The notes beneath the pieces were generated by a model. It did not search any database. It was not told the origin of the DNA and saw only the letters and a list, made by a program, of their open reading frames with translations. Below, piece by piece: positions 10,597 to 18,511 of a stretch of DNA of 64,000 nt (its first letter is position 1; each line of letters starts with the position of its first letter). The translations under genes and the position numbers were made by a program. Where the stretch lies: the NCBI RefSeq assembly GCF_025770725.1, contig NZ_JANZKZ010000001.1, positions 434,001 to 498,000 of the forward strand. Direction: 5' to 3'. Origin of the DNA: Sulfurospirillum oryzae (lineage in GTDB: Bacteria; Campylobacterota; Campylobacteria; Campylobacterales; Sulfurospirillaceae).

Positions 10597-11407
10597 TTCC
10601 TCGTTTGATTATTAGGCCATATAATAATAAAGAAGCGATTGCCATGAGAATTGAGAGGGCTTGCCCCTTGCTCATCCAGTCACCATACACAAAGCCGATT
10701 TGGAAATCTGGTTCTCTCCAAAACTCTGCAATAAATCGTCCTAAAGAGTAGAGAAAACCGTAAAGAGCAATGAGCTCACCATCGTATTTTTTAAACTTTC
10801 GGTAAAAATAGAGCACCACAAAAACCATCAAACCTTCTAAAAGTGCTTCATAAAGTTGGGAAGGGTGACGAAGGACACCATCAACATAAATACCCCATGC
10901 CACATCAGTTGGGCGACCAAAGAGTTCTTGGTTAAGAAAGTTACCAATACGTCCAAAAATGTAACCCACAGGTACACTGATAGCGACCACATCCAGTAGT
11001 CTCCAGACATTGATCTTATGTTTGAGGTAAAAAAGCCAAGTACCTATAAAAAAGCCAACAATGGCACCATGGTAGCTCATACCTCTAATACCTACAAACG
11101 TACCATCCATAAAGGGGTTGAACATCTGCCACGGGTTGGAGAGATAATAATCCACATGCGGATCGTAAAAGAGGATGTATCCCGTGCGAGCACCTAAAAC
11201 AATGCCGATTTCAATCCAAATAAAATAACTCTCTAAAACTTGATTTGTAAAACCTAGGTTGTCTTTTTTGACAAACCATTTGGCAGCGTATAATGCACCT
11301 AAAAGTGCCATAATATACATAAGCCCATACCAATGCACGGCAATAGGTCCTAGCTTAAAAGCAACGGGGTCAAACTGACTGTAAATATTATTCCAAAAAA
11401 GCATCAA
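10586..11407 (-). CDS. lgt: Prolipoprotein diacylglyceryl transferase
   Basis: Inner-membrane enzyme that transfers diacylglycerol from phosphatidylglycerol to the lipobox cysteine of prolipoproteins. The protein has 273 residues and about seven hydrophobic segments. The Lgt signature GRIGNF-NQELFGRP is at 152-166, and SYHGA near 111-115 carries the conserved His. GRFIAEFWREPD lies near the C-terminus. A second ATG follows the first codon, so the start could be 11404. A copy of TTACATGTAA lies just upstream (11413-11422). Confidence 0.95.
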   Translation of the reverse strand: MMLFWNNIYSQFDPVAFKLGPIAVHWYGLMYIMALLGALYAAKWFVKKDNLGFTNQVLESYFIWIEIGIVLGARTGYILFYDPHVDYYLSNPWQMFNPFMDGTFVGIRGMSYHGAIVGFFIGTWLFYLKHKINVWRLLDVVAISVPVGYIFGRIGNFLNQELFGRPTDVAWGIYVDGVLRHPSQLYEALLEGLMVFVVLYFYRKFKKYDGELIALYGFLYSLGRFIAEFWREPDFQIGFVYGDWMSKGQALSILMAIASLLLYGLIIKRGKKG

Positions 11408-11471
11408 AATCCTTACATGTAAAACATGTAGACGATAGTAGCAAATTTGGCTTTAGAAGAGAATGAAGAAA

Positions 11472-11502
11472 ATGTAAGGAGCATTAAAAGTGCTCCTTAC
11501 AT
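11472..11502 (-). terminator. Terminator hairpin after the hsp20 gene
   Basis: Twelve-base perfect arms at 11472-11483 and 11491-11502 enclose a 7-base loop, just past the stop of the small heat-shock gene. The outer part of the right arm overlaps a TTACATGTAA copy (11497-11506). There is no long T tract in the minus direction, so efficiency is uncertain. Confidence 0.65.
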
Positions 11503-11508
11503 GTAAGT

Positions 11509-11937
11509 TTATTTGACGGCGATTTTTTTAACTTCGGCTTTTTCAATTTTGAGTTTTGGAAGCACAACTTCAAGTACGCCATTTTCACTGCTTGCCTCAA
11601 TGTTCTCGACATCAACATTTTCAGGCAGAGCAAAACTTCGCTGAAACTTACCGTAACTGCTCTCCACTTTGTAGTAGTCTTTTTCTTGGCGTTCCTCTTT
11701 GAAACTTCTCTCACCTGAGATAACGATTTGATTGTCTTTGACATCGATGCTGATGTCCTCTTTTTTAACACCAGGAAGATCAACTTCAACATGATAAGCA
11801 AACTCGCCTTCACGGGTGCTCACGGTAGGTTTGAACGCAGAGATGCCACTCTCGTCGCTTTCAGCAGGATAGTAGTTAAACAACCGACTCTCCAACTCTT
11901 TTAGCTCTTTATAGGGATTAAATCGTGTTACTAACAT
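11509..11937 (-). CDS. Small heat-shock protein, Hsp20/alpha-crystallin family
   Basis: ATP-independent holdase chaperone, 142 residues. An N-terminal arm (about 1-40) leads into an alpha-crystallin domain that includes EVDLPGVKKEDI near 52-63, ISGERSFKEE, YGKFQRSFALPENVD and the closing ENGVLEVVLPK. It ends with a short tail holding an IAVK-type sequence. It appears monocistronic, with a terminator behind it. The upstream gap 11938-12016 contains a TAACATGTTA and a GTACATGTAA sequence, relatives of the window-wide palindrome. Confidence 0.94.
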   Translation of the reverse strand: MLVTRFNPYKELKELESRLFNYYPAESDESGISAFKPTVSTREGEFAYHVEVDLPGVKKEDISIDVKDNQIVISGERSFKEERQEKDYYKVESSYGKFQRSFALPENVDVENIEASSENGVLEVVLPKLKIEKAEVKKIAVK

Positions 11938-12016
11938 GTTAAACTCCTTAAAAATTTATGGAAGAAGTTTAGTACATGTAAAGATGTTTGTCTGCCACTT
12001 AGGTGGCATAAAATGG

Positions 12017-12673
12017 CTATTCTTCGGGAAGATGTTCGAGTAGGTTTTGAGAATCTTTGATGAAAATTTCTTTGCGCTTAACATCAATAAGCCCTTGCTT
12101 TTTTAACGATTGCAAATTGCGGTTGAGCACTTTTCGTACCGTCCCAATGAGGCTCGCGAGCTCCTCATGCGAAAGGTTATTGATAAGTTTGAGTGTCTGT
12201 TTGTCGCCTTGCTTTTCGATGTTTTTAGCGATCAATTTCACTAAACGCGTTGTGGTATCGTAGAGGGAAAGATCACTCGCCAAGGTTTCGACATCACGGA
12301 GCTGTTTGGCAACATAGGGTAGAAAAAGTTTGTTAAAGGAGGCCTTGGTCTCGATCCACTCACGAAAAAGCTCAATGGGAAATACAAGAAGTTTGACATC
12401 ATCCAACGCCATCGCCACATTTTCATGCACTTTGGCATCTAAAAGCGTGATGATGTCGTACATATCGCCTTTGGATAAAAGATAGAGTATCTGCTCTTTG
12501 CCATTTTCAAAGTTAATCTGCGAGATTTTCACACGCCCTTCTAAAATGACAAAAAAGTGCTCCAAGCACTCTTCTGGGCGCATAAGGATTTCACCTTTTT
12601 TGACATGCACCACACGCCCAAAACGCTCAATGTCCTCTTTGAGTTCTTGCTGAATTACCTCAAGCGCGTACAT
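12017..12673 (-). CDS. Crp/Fnr family transcriptional regulator
   Basis: A 218-residue regulator with an N-terminal cyclic-nucleotide-type beta-barrel (about 15-120), a dimerisation helix, and a C-terminal winged helix. The recognition region is LSHEELASLIGTVRKVLNRN (about 168-187). Only one cysteine is present, so it lacks the N-terminal Fe-S cluster of true FNR, and the signal it senses is unknown. It is the last gene of an operon with ychJ and a toxin-antitoxin pair; only 1 base separates it from ychJ. Possible roles include nitrosative or redox stress control, by family analogy only. Confidence 0.85.
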   Translation of the reverse strand: MYALEVIQQELKEDIERFGRVVHVKKGEILMRPEECLEHFFVILEGRVKISQINFENGKEQILYLLSKGDMYDIITLLDAKVHENVAMALDDVKLLVFPIELFREWIETKASFNKLFLPYVAKQLRDVETLASDLSLYDTTTRLVKLIAKNIEKQGDKQTLKLINNLSHEELASLIGTVRKVLNRNLQSLKKQGLIDVKRKEIFIKDSQNLLEHLPEE

Positions 12674-12674
12674 A

Positions 12675-13076
12675 CTAACCCTTCACTTCGCCATCAACAT
12701 ACATCCACGCTTTGCCAAATCGCTTAAAGCGTGAATGCTCCTCATGTAAACCCTCTTTGCCCTCTTGGACAAATGAAGCACGAAAAGAGACTTTGCCTAC
12801 TTTGTCGTTCACGCCACCTTGCCACGTCTCTAAAACGTCGAGTTTCGTCCACGCTAAACCTTTACATGTAAAAGCAATTTCTTCTTTTAAATGCTTTGCG
12901 CGATGGTTAGGATGCGTGGTTTCAAACAGATACTCCACCAGTCCAAACACAAACGCAGCGTAGCGTGAACGCATCAGTGCCTCACATGTGGGCGCATTGT
13001 GTTTTTTATGGTACAGCTCACAACACGCTTCGTAGGTTTTACTGCTACCACAAGGACAGAGATTTTCTTCTTTCAT
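12675..13076 (-). CDS. YchJ-like protein with SEC-C zinc motif
   Basis: A small protein of 133 residues. It starts with a SEC-C-type motif, CPCGSSKTYEACC (about residues 7-19), which binds a metal ion, followed by the YchJ core with MRSRYAAFVFGLVEYLFETT near 36-55 and an NTF2-like fold. Its function is unknown; SEC-C motifs link proteins to SecA or ribosome-related processes. Its ATG overlaps the toxin stop (ATGA, 13073-13076), so it is translationally coupled to the toxin-antitoxin module. The last part carries a TTTACATGTAAA copy, read as Phe-Thr-Cys-Lys. Confidence 0.82.
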   Translation of the reverse strand: MKEENLCPCGSSKTYEACCELYHKKHNAPTCEALMRSRYAAFVFGLVEYLFETTHPNHRAKHLKEEIAFTCKGLAWTKLDVLETWQGGVNDKVGKVSFRASFVQEGKEGLHEEHSRFKRFGKAWMYVDGEVKG

Positions 13077-13363
13077 AATTGCTCTTTTGGATGATAATAT
13101 TCTTGATTGATAAGTGCTAACACAGAGATAAACTCCTCTTCAATAGCGTAAACAACTGTGTAACCTTTATAAACTAAGTCCCGTATATTTTGATCATCAT
13201 GATAAATGGATTTTCGATGTTTGTATGGCATTTCGAGCAATGCTTTGCAACTTTGAAGAATACCCTTTTGAAACGCTTGAGCTGCATTTGGACTATCTAG
13301 CGCTATAAAGTGAATCTTTTTTTCAAGAGAAAGAACAAACTCTTTTTCAAACCTAAGCTTCAT
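13073..13363 (-). CDS. RelE/ParE-family toxin of a type II toxin-antitoxin module
   Basis: A 96-residue protein with the compact RelE/ParE fold pattern: a helical N-half (SLEKKIHFIALDSPNAAQAF), a KHRKSIY strand region and the closing IRDLVYKGYTVVYAIEEEFISVLALIN strands. RelE members cut mRNA on the ribosome and ParE members poison gyrase; the sequence does not settle which. It overlaps the upstream antitoxin gene by 11 bases and the downstream ychJ by 4, so it is transcribed with non-toxin genes. Confidence 0.78.
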   Translation of the reverse strand: MKLRFEKEFVLSLEKKIHFIALDSPNAAQAFQKGILQSCKALLEMPYKHRKSIYHDDQNIRDLVYKGYTVVYAIEEEFISVLALINQEYYHPKEQL

Positions 13364-13655
13364 TGTTTAAACGTTTTTCCAACTCGTCGAGTGAATAAAA
13401 AACCGCTTCATTGTTTTTGAGTTTTTGCACTTGAGAAGCTACAAACTTTTTATCTTCTTCAAATTTTAGTCGTTTGATTTCTTGTTGCACCAGTTGGTCT
13501 ATTTCATCATTCCGCATTATCACAAAATCAAGCTTGTTATTTTTCAAAACACCAATTTTCGCAACCTCATGACTGGCTAACTTTGCAAGCACACTGCCAA
13601 AATTCTTCGCTATATCGGTACTGCTCATCAACTCATTAGGTTTGTAGGTTAGCAT
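13353..13655 (-). CDS. Antitoxin of the type II toxin-antitoxin module (Phd/YefM-like)
   Basis: A 100-residue antitoxin starting at MLTYKPNELM. A GAGGA ribosome site lies just upstream of this ATG (13653-13655). The reading frame stays open further upstream, but that part is not preceded by a ribosome site and overlaps the promoter. The N-half resembles the Phd/YefM DNA-binding fold (STDIAKNFGSVLAKLASHEVAKIGVLKNNKLDFVIM), and the charged helical C-half would bind and block the toxin. A consensus promoter and an inverted repeat precede it, in line with autoregulation. Confidence 0.75.
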   Translation of the reverse strand: MLTYKPNELMSSTDIAKNFGSVLAKLASHEVAKIGVLKNNKLDFVIMRNDEIDQLVQQEIKRLKFEEDKKFVASQVQKLKNNEAVFYSLDELEKRLNNEA

Positions 13656-13668
13656 TTTATTCCTCGCT

Positions 13669-13682
13669 ATTATACGGATAAT
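13669..13682. promoter_or_regulatory. Inverted repeat, candidate antitoxin operator
   Basis: Reads ATTAT-ACGG-ATAAT, 5-base arms separated by 4 bases. It lies between the promoter -10 (13693-13698) and the antitoxin start, where an autorepressing antitoxin usually binds. Confidence 0.45.
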
Positions 13683-13692
13683 CTTATGGGTA

Positions 13693-13721
13693 ATTATAGT
13701 TGAATGTGAAATTTGTGTCAA
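13693..13721 (-). promoter_or_regulatory. Perfect-consensus sigma-70 promoter for the toxin-antitoxin operon
   Basis: On the minus strand TTGACA (13721-13716), a 17-base spacer and TATAAT (13698-13693) match the sigma-70 consensus at every position. It points at the antitoxin gene and would also drive the toxin, ychJ and the Crp-family gene. Promoters in this phylum usually lack a -35 match, so full consensus stands out. Confidence 0.75.
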
Positions 13722-13795
13722 GGAAGGTTTTGCAAGTAAAGAGTTTGTTGAAATTTTTGTTATAGTATTGTCAAATTCAGAACAAAGGAGTACTT

Positions 13796-14401
13796 TTGCA
13801 ATCAGAAATAACACAAGAACAATGGACTGCATACATTTACGATCTTTATTTTGGTGCAGGTACACCACTTGAAAATTGTATCAATAGAGCTTATCGAGAT
13901 TTTAACAGAACATTACACGACTTTGCAACTCAAGAGAATGGTAAGAGCATAACAGATGAAGCTAAAAAACATTTAATGCGAGAATTTGAAAAATTGAAAA
14001 CTACACCAATTAAAAATCAAGTAGATTTTGATATATGGCATCAAGAACAATGTCTCACAATACAAGCTATATATACAAAAAACAATTATCAATCTTTTCA
14101 CATTGGGCAAGCCCAAAAATGGATTAATATGACCTTTAAATATATTTTTTCTTATGGAGAATATGATATGCCCGGTTATAAAAATTTGTACCCATTTTGT
14201 CATGTACCATTAGACAATATTTTAATTCAATCTTTGAAAGATGAAGGTTATAGTGTTCCCTTCCAAACATGCTGGAGCAAAATTAGTGATTATAAAACAT
14301 ACTTGAATGTTCAAAAAGATTTTAGAAATAAATTTAAAGATTCACATCCATTAGATACCGAGTTTAAACTTTGGAATAATGCAAGGACAAAAAATAGTTA
14401 G
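13796..14401 (+). CDS. Orphan hypothetical protein, AT-rich gene with TTG start
   Basis: I do not recognise this 201-residue protein. It has no signal peptide or membrane segment. Aromatic and charged residues are frequent; the middle holds KWINMTFKYIFSYGEYDMPGY followed by LYPFCHVPLDNILI (about 105-145). The TTG start at 13796 is supported by an AAAGGAG site 5 bases upstream; there is no ATG with a better site. By eye the gene is clearly more AT-rich than its neighbours. It is transcribed away from the toxin-antitoxin operon, across a 140-base divergent gap. This setting fits a small acquired islet, possibly for defence or stress, but no function can be claimed. Confidence 0.7.
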   Translation: MQSEITQEQWTAYIYDLYFGAGTPLENCINRAYRDFNRTLHDFATQENGKSITDEAKKHLMREFEKLKTTPIKNQVDFDIWHQEQCLTIQAIYTKNNYQSFHIGQAQKWINMTFKYIFSYGEYDMPGYKNLYPFCHVPLDNILIQSLKDEGYSVPFQTCWSKISDYKTYLNVQKDFRNKFKDSHPLDTEFKLWNNARTKNS

Positions 14402-14405
14402 TAGA

Positions 14406-14439
14406 TTTACATGTAAAGCTTTTCAGCCTTACATGTAAA
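14406..14439. terminator. Hairpin made from two palindrome copies between convergent genes
   Basis: TTTACATGTAAA at 14406-14417 and TTACATGTAAA at 14429-14439 pair as 11-base arms, extended inward by a GC/GC pair around a 6-base loop. The hairpin sits between the ends of the AT-rich orphan gene (+) and the Fe-S protein gene (-), where a bidirectional terminator would be expected. Confidence 0.6.
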
Positions 14440-14447
14440 CATTTGAC

Positions 14448-15710
14448 TCAGCTCTCTCTCAACGCTTTAGCAATTAATTCAATAGGGTTTTTAAAGATAG
14501 CATCGACTTTTTGTCCGTGCATAGCATCGCCTAGTTGCATACGACAGGCGCTACACTCAGCACTCACATACTCAGCACCTGTTTCTTTGATCATGGCGGC
14601 TTTTGGAAGTCCTGCGGCTTTGGCGAAGCGGTAGTTTCCTGTTTGCATCGTCACACCACCAAAACCACAACAGCGATTTGGGTCGCTCATCTCTTTAATG
14701 ACGTAGTTTTGAGAAATGAGGTTACGTGGCTCTTTCCAAACACCTTGCATTTTGCGTGCGTGACATGGGTCGTGGTAGGTTACCGCGTCGCTTTGTTTGG
14801 CTTTGGTTGCCAAAATCTCGGCTAAATTGGTCTTTTTTTCTAGGTATTCGGTTGCCATGAAAATGTGTGGAGCAATGGCTTTGGCACGTTCTTTCCATTC
14901 TGGTTGGTCGTGGAAAAAGTGTACGTAGTCTGCTTTGATCATAGCACTACACGTTGCTTCTGGGATGATGATGGCATCAAGTTCGTTTACAAAGCCTTCA
15001 ATATACTCGATGTTAAATTTTGCCAGATAATCCACGCTGTCAAAATCACCCGTAAAGTACTGAGGCGCGCCGCAGCATTTTTGTTGTTTGATGAGATACG
15101 CATCAATTTCGAGCACTTTTAAAATTTCAAGCAAAGACTTGCCGATGTCGGTGTACATGTAATTGGCTAAACAACCAATGAAAATACCCACTTTGCCTTT
15201 GCCACCGTTATGAATGACATCGGGATATGAGTTCAAAAAGGTCTTTTTGGCTAGGCTTGGAAAGAGTCTGTCCATCTTAATGATAGGAAAATTTCGCATG
15301 TACATGGAGCTTTTTTTCTCCACGATCTTAAAACCACAGGTTTGAAACATGTAACCAAAACGGGCTAGAACGTCCATGATGTTGCGGTTGCGAAGTAAGA
15401 AGAAGGCAAGCTTTTTATACCACGCAAGACCAAATTTTTTGCGAATGTCATTGCGCGCTTGTTCAATGAGCATATCAACAGGCAAGTCATTCGGGCAGAC
15501 ACTGACACAGTTGGTACACAAAAAGCAACTCTCAAAAATATTTTTAGCGTTTTTATCGAGTTCAAGCTCTCCTCGTTGGTATGCACCAAGAAGGTCTAAA
15601 AAACCTCTAGGACTGGTAACTTCATCACGGTTAACTTCGTGAATTGTACAAACAGGTATACACTTACCGCACTTAACACACGCATCGCTCGTTACATTAA
15701 AATTAAACAT
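14448..15710 (-). CDS. Heterodisulfide-reductase-type (Fe-S)-binding protein (GlcF/LutA-like)
   Basis: A 420-residue soluble electron-transfer protein. Two N-terminal [4Fe-4S] motifs are visible: CVKCGKCIPVC at about 11-21 and CFLCTNCVSVCP at about 62-73. They are followed by two CCG domains (CCGAPQYFTGD and CCGFGGV, each with an upstream Cys). This architecture is shared by the GlcF, GlpC and HdrD families, which pass electrons from a partner flavoprotein oxidase to quinones. No partner oxidase gene is adjacent here. It starts 3 bases after hemN ends, so it is co-transcribed with the heme genes. Confidence 0.85.
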   Translation of the reverse strand: MFNFNVTSDACVKCGKCIPVCTIHEVNRDEVTSPRGFLDLLGAYQRGELELDKNAKNIFESCFLCTNCVSVCPNDLPVDMLIEQARNDIRKKFGLAWYKKLAFFLLRNRNIMDVLARFGYMFQTCGFKIVEKKSSMYMRNFPIIKMDRLFPSLAKKTFLNSYPDVIHNGGKGKVGIFIGCLANYMYTDIGKSLLEILKVLEIDAYLIKQQKCCGAPQYFTGDFDSVDYLAKFNIEYIEGFVNELDAIIIPEATCSAMIKADYVHFFHDQPEWKERAKAIAPHIFMATEYLEKKTNLAEILATKAKQSDAVTYHDPCHARKMQGVWKEPRNLISQNYVIKEMSDPNRCCGFGGVTMQTGNYRFAKAAGLPKAAMIKETGAEYVSAECSACRMQLGDAMHGQKVDAIFKNPIELIAKALRES

Positions 15711-15713
15711 CTG

Positions 15714-17087
15714 TTACACCGTTTTACTGAAGCGTCGTTTATCTTCAGGAATTTTTTGGAGGTACGCATCAAAAGGCATCACGATATTACGAATGAGCAG
15801 TGTGCCTGTGGTATTGACTAAAATCTTTTTACCCACTTTATCGATAACCACTAAACCTTCTTCGACAAATGGAGCAAGGGCTGATATGGCATCTGCAAAA
15901 TACTCAAAGAAGTCAATGCCAAAGGCTTGTTCAATCCCCGCGATATTGAGTTTAAAGTTGCTCATCATTTCCATAATGACCGCTTTTCTAAGCACATCAT
16001 CATCATTGAGCGTAAGCCCACGATGCACAGGCAACACACCCGCATCGATGGCTTTTTCGTACTCATCCATCTCTTTGAAGTTTTGCACATAGTGCTTCAA
16101 ACCTTCGCCGATGCTCGTCAAACCAATACCGATTAAGTCCGCGCCACCTTTGGTCGTATAACCTTGGAAGTTACGGTGCAATTCACCTTTTTCTATTGCC
16201 AAGAAAAGCTCATCATCAGGTTTTGCAAAGTGATCCATTCCGATCATTTTATAACCGTTTGACTCTAAATAGTCAATCGTGTAGCGCATAATGGCAAGCT
16301 TAATACTCGGGTGTGGAAGCGTTGTCTCATCGATCTTGCGCATCGATTTTTTCATCCATGGCACGTGTGCGTAGTTGAAAACCGCCAAACGGCTTGGGTC
16401 AAGCGATACGGCAAGACGCAACGTCTCTTGAAAAGTCTCAAATGTTTGATACGGAAGCCCGTAAATCAAGTCCATGTTAATTGACTTAATCCCTGCCTCT
16501 TTCGCCATCTTCACTGCATTGCCCGTTACATCGTAAGGCTGAATGCGATGAATCGCTTTTTGCACCTCATCGTTAAAGTCTTGAACACCGTAACTAATGC
16601 GGTTAAAACCATTACATGTAAGAACATCTAACTGCTCTTTGGTTAAAAAACGAGGGTCGATTTCACAGCTGATTTCAGCATCTTTAGCAAAGTTTTTAAA
16701 ATAGCGTTTAATGGAGCCAATAATGCGCTCTAACTGTGCTGTGTTAAAAAAAGTAGGTGTGCCGCCACCAAAGTGCATCTGAATCACTTCACGTGAGGTG
16801 TCAAGGTGTTTGGAAAGGAGCTCTAATTCGCGCTCAAGATAGTCAATGTAGCGCTCTTTTTTATCTTCTTTGCTGGTATAAACGACATTACACCCACAGA
16901 AGTAACAAGCACTTCGGCAAAAAGGAAGGTGAAAGTAGAGCGAGAGTTTACGGCTCTTATCTTGGGTTGCCAAGATGCTCTCATAGCTTTTGTGTGTAAA
17001 CCCTTCATGAAACTCGGGAGCTGTTGGGTAACTCGTATACCTAGGCCCTGCTTTGGAGTACTTGGCAAATTTATCAAAATCAATCAT
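15714..17087 (-). CDS. hemN: Oxygen-independent coproporphyrinogen III dehydrogenase
   Basis: Radical-SAM enzyme of anaerobic heme synthesis that converts coproporphyrinogen III to protoporphyrinogen IX. The protein has 457 residues. C57, C61 and C64 form the cluster motif CRSACYFC, and C66 is the additional conserved cysteine (compare E. coli C62, C66, C69, C71). The GGGTPTF motif follows near 105-112. It sits in a block shared with Campylobacter jejuni: hemN, a DUF2603 gene, argF, hemB, with ribA divergent. One TTACATGTAA copy is embedded and read as Leu-Thr-Cys-Asn. Confidence 0.96.
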   Translation of the reverse strand: MIDFDKFAKYSKAGPRYTSYPTAPEFHEGFTHKSYESILATQDKSRKLSLYFHLPFCRSACYFCGCNVVYTSKEDKKERYIDYLERELELLSKHLDTSREVIQMHFGGGTPTFFNTAQLERIIGSIKRYFKNFAKDAEISCEIDPRFLTKEQLDVLTCNGFNRISYGVQDFNDEVQKAIHRIQPYDVTGNAVKMAKEAGIKSINMDLIYGLPYQTFETFQETLRLAVSLDPSRLAVFNYAHVPWMKKSMRKIDETTLPHPSIKLAIMRYTIDYLESNGYKMIGMDHFAKPDDELFLAIEKGELHRNFQGYTTKGGADLIGIGLTSIGEGLKHYVQNFKEMDEYEKAIDAGVLPVHRGLTLNDDDVLRKAVIMEMMSNFKLNIAGIEQAFGIDFFEYFADAISALAPFVEEGLVVIDKVGKKILVNTTGTLLIRNIVMPFDAYLQKIPEDKRRFSKTV

Positions 17088-17095
17088 ACTTTTTC

Positions 17096-17584
17096 CTAGC
17101 GCTCTATCGCGCTGATAATACTCGCCCCTTCAGGCAAATAGAGATCTTTCAAGTCTAAAAAGAGGTTTGGGTGATCTTTTTTGATCTTTTTAACGAGTTT
17201 GTCAAAATCAACCTCGCTTTTTTTACTCTTATTAATCTCTTCCATAGCCACCGTCCAAACGTCTTGAAAATCAAGTGGCAATTGCTGCAAAATGCTTTTT
17301 TCCAATTTGAGGAAAAGGGCTTCTTGCTCCGCTTTTTTAAAGTGTTCTATCATTTTGCTAAGTGTGTCAATAGAAAGAAGGGCATGGAGTTTTTGCTTCT
17401 CGTCATACACCAACCATGGCTCTTTGAGATTATCCCATGAGCCACTTTTGAGACGTAAAAGCTTCGCGCTTTCGTCCTCACTGGGAACTATCTCTAAAAC
17501 CGTTTGTTCTTTTTGTTTGCTAACGCTCAAACCTTTAGAAATCTTCTCTATCATCTTGAACTCTTTTTTTCTTTTAAATTCCAT
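17096..17584 (-). CDS. DUF2603/UPF0763 family protein of unknown function
   Basis: A 162-residue acidic soluble protein conserved in Campylobacterota and without a known role. Visible features are a WDNLKEPWLVYDEKQKLHALLSIDTL block in the middle, a helical AEQEALFLKLEKSILQQLPLDFQ segment, and a C-terminal LYLPEGASIISAIER tail. The start ATG at 17584 overlaps the argF stop (TAATG); a second ATG ten codons in is a possible alternative. Its fixed place between argF and hemN in related genomes suggests a housekeeping role, but this is inference. Confidence 0.72.
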   Translation of the reverse strand: MEFKRKKEFKMIEKISKGLSVSKQKEQTVLEIVPSEDESAKLLRLKSGSWDNLKEPWLVYDEKQKLHALLSIDTLSKMIEHFKKAEQEALFLKLEKSILQQLPLDFQDVWTVAMEEINKSKKSEVDFDKLVKKIKKDHPNLFLDLKDLYLPEGASIISAIER

Positions 17585-18510
17585 TAGCTGTTTCTGTGCC
17601 TATCAAGCCATACCATAACGGCTTTTTGGGCATGAAGTCTGTTTTCTGCCTCATCAAAAATCTCATCGGCATGCGCTTCAAAGACACTCTCGCTCACTTC
17701 ATAGTCACGGTACGCTGGCAAGCAGTGTAAAAACATCGCATCCTTTTCTGCCAAACTCATCATCGCATCATCAACCATATACCCTTGAAATGCTGCCACA
17801 CGCGCTGCTTTTTCCGCTTCTTGTCCCATTGAAACCCATGTGTCCGTTGTCACAACCGTAGCACCTTTGATCGCCTCTTTAGGATCGTTGCCGATTTTAA
17901 TGACCGCACCGCTCTCTTTGGCAAAAGCAAGGGCTTCTGCTAAGATTTTAGCATCAACCTCATAACCTTTTGGCGTAGCAACGCGAAGTTCAAAACCCAG
18001 TTTAGAAGCAAGCATCAACCATGAATGGGTCATATTGTTGCCATCGCCAACGTATGCGACGATAGGGTTTTGGTCTTTTTTATACTCCACCATCGTGAGG
18101 TAATCTGCCATCAATTGCACAGGATGGTACGAATCACTCAAACCGCTAATGACAGGTACACGTGAATACGCCGCAAACTCTTCGAGCGTGCTTTGTGCAA
18201 ATGTACGGATCATCACCATGTCAACCATGCGGCTAATAACACGAGCGGTATCTTTCATAGGCTCACCGCGTCCTAGTTGCAAGTCATTGGAAGAGAGGAA
18301 CAAACCTACACCTCCAAGCTGATGAATACCCACTTCAAAACTGACACGTGTTCTGGTACTGCTTTTTTCAAAGATCATGCCTAAGGTTTGATCTTTGAGG
18401 TATGGCACATAATTTTTTGCTTTTGCCTCTTTTTTAATAACAAGTGCAAGATCAATCATCTCTAAAATTTCTTGCTTACTAAAATCTTTGAGTGTTAAAA
18501 AATGTCTCAT
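17584..18510 (-). CDS. argF: Ornithine carbamoyltransferase
   Basis: Makes citrulline from ornithine and carbamoyl phosphate in arginine synthesis. The 308-residue protein shows the carbamoyl-phosphate loop STRTR at 51-55, the [14 protein letters not shown] block (about 110-145), the ornithine-binding SMGQE segment and the catalytic HCLPA motif near 265. It lies one base after hemB and overlaps the DUF2603 gene by 1 base, so expression is linked with heme genes although the pathways are unrelated. Confidence 0.96.
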   Translation of the reverse strand: MRHFLTLKDFSKQEILEMIDLALVIKKEAKAKNYVPYLKDQTLGMIFEKSSTRTRVSFEVGIHQLGGVGLFLSSNDLQLGRGEPMKDTARVISRMVDMVMIRTFAQSTLEEFAAYSRVPVISGLSDSYHPVQLMADYLTMVEYKKDQNPIVAYVGDGNNMTHSWLMLASKLGFELRVATPKGYEVDAKILAEALAFAKESGAVIKIGNDPKEAIKGATVVTTDTWVSMGQEAEKAARVAAFQGYMVDDAMMSLAEKDAMFLHCLPAYRDYEVSESVFEAHADEIFDEAENRLHAQKAVMVWLDRHRNS

Positions 18511-18511
18511 C

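Noticed and set aside
13656-13868. Upstream extension of the antitoxin frame by 71 codons.
   Set aside because: It covers the perfect promoter and the start of the divergent orphan gene, has no ribosome site, and its composition is not protein-like.
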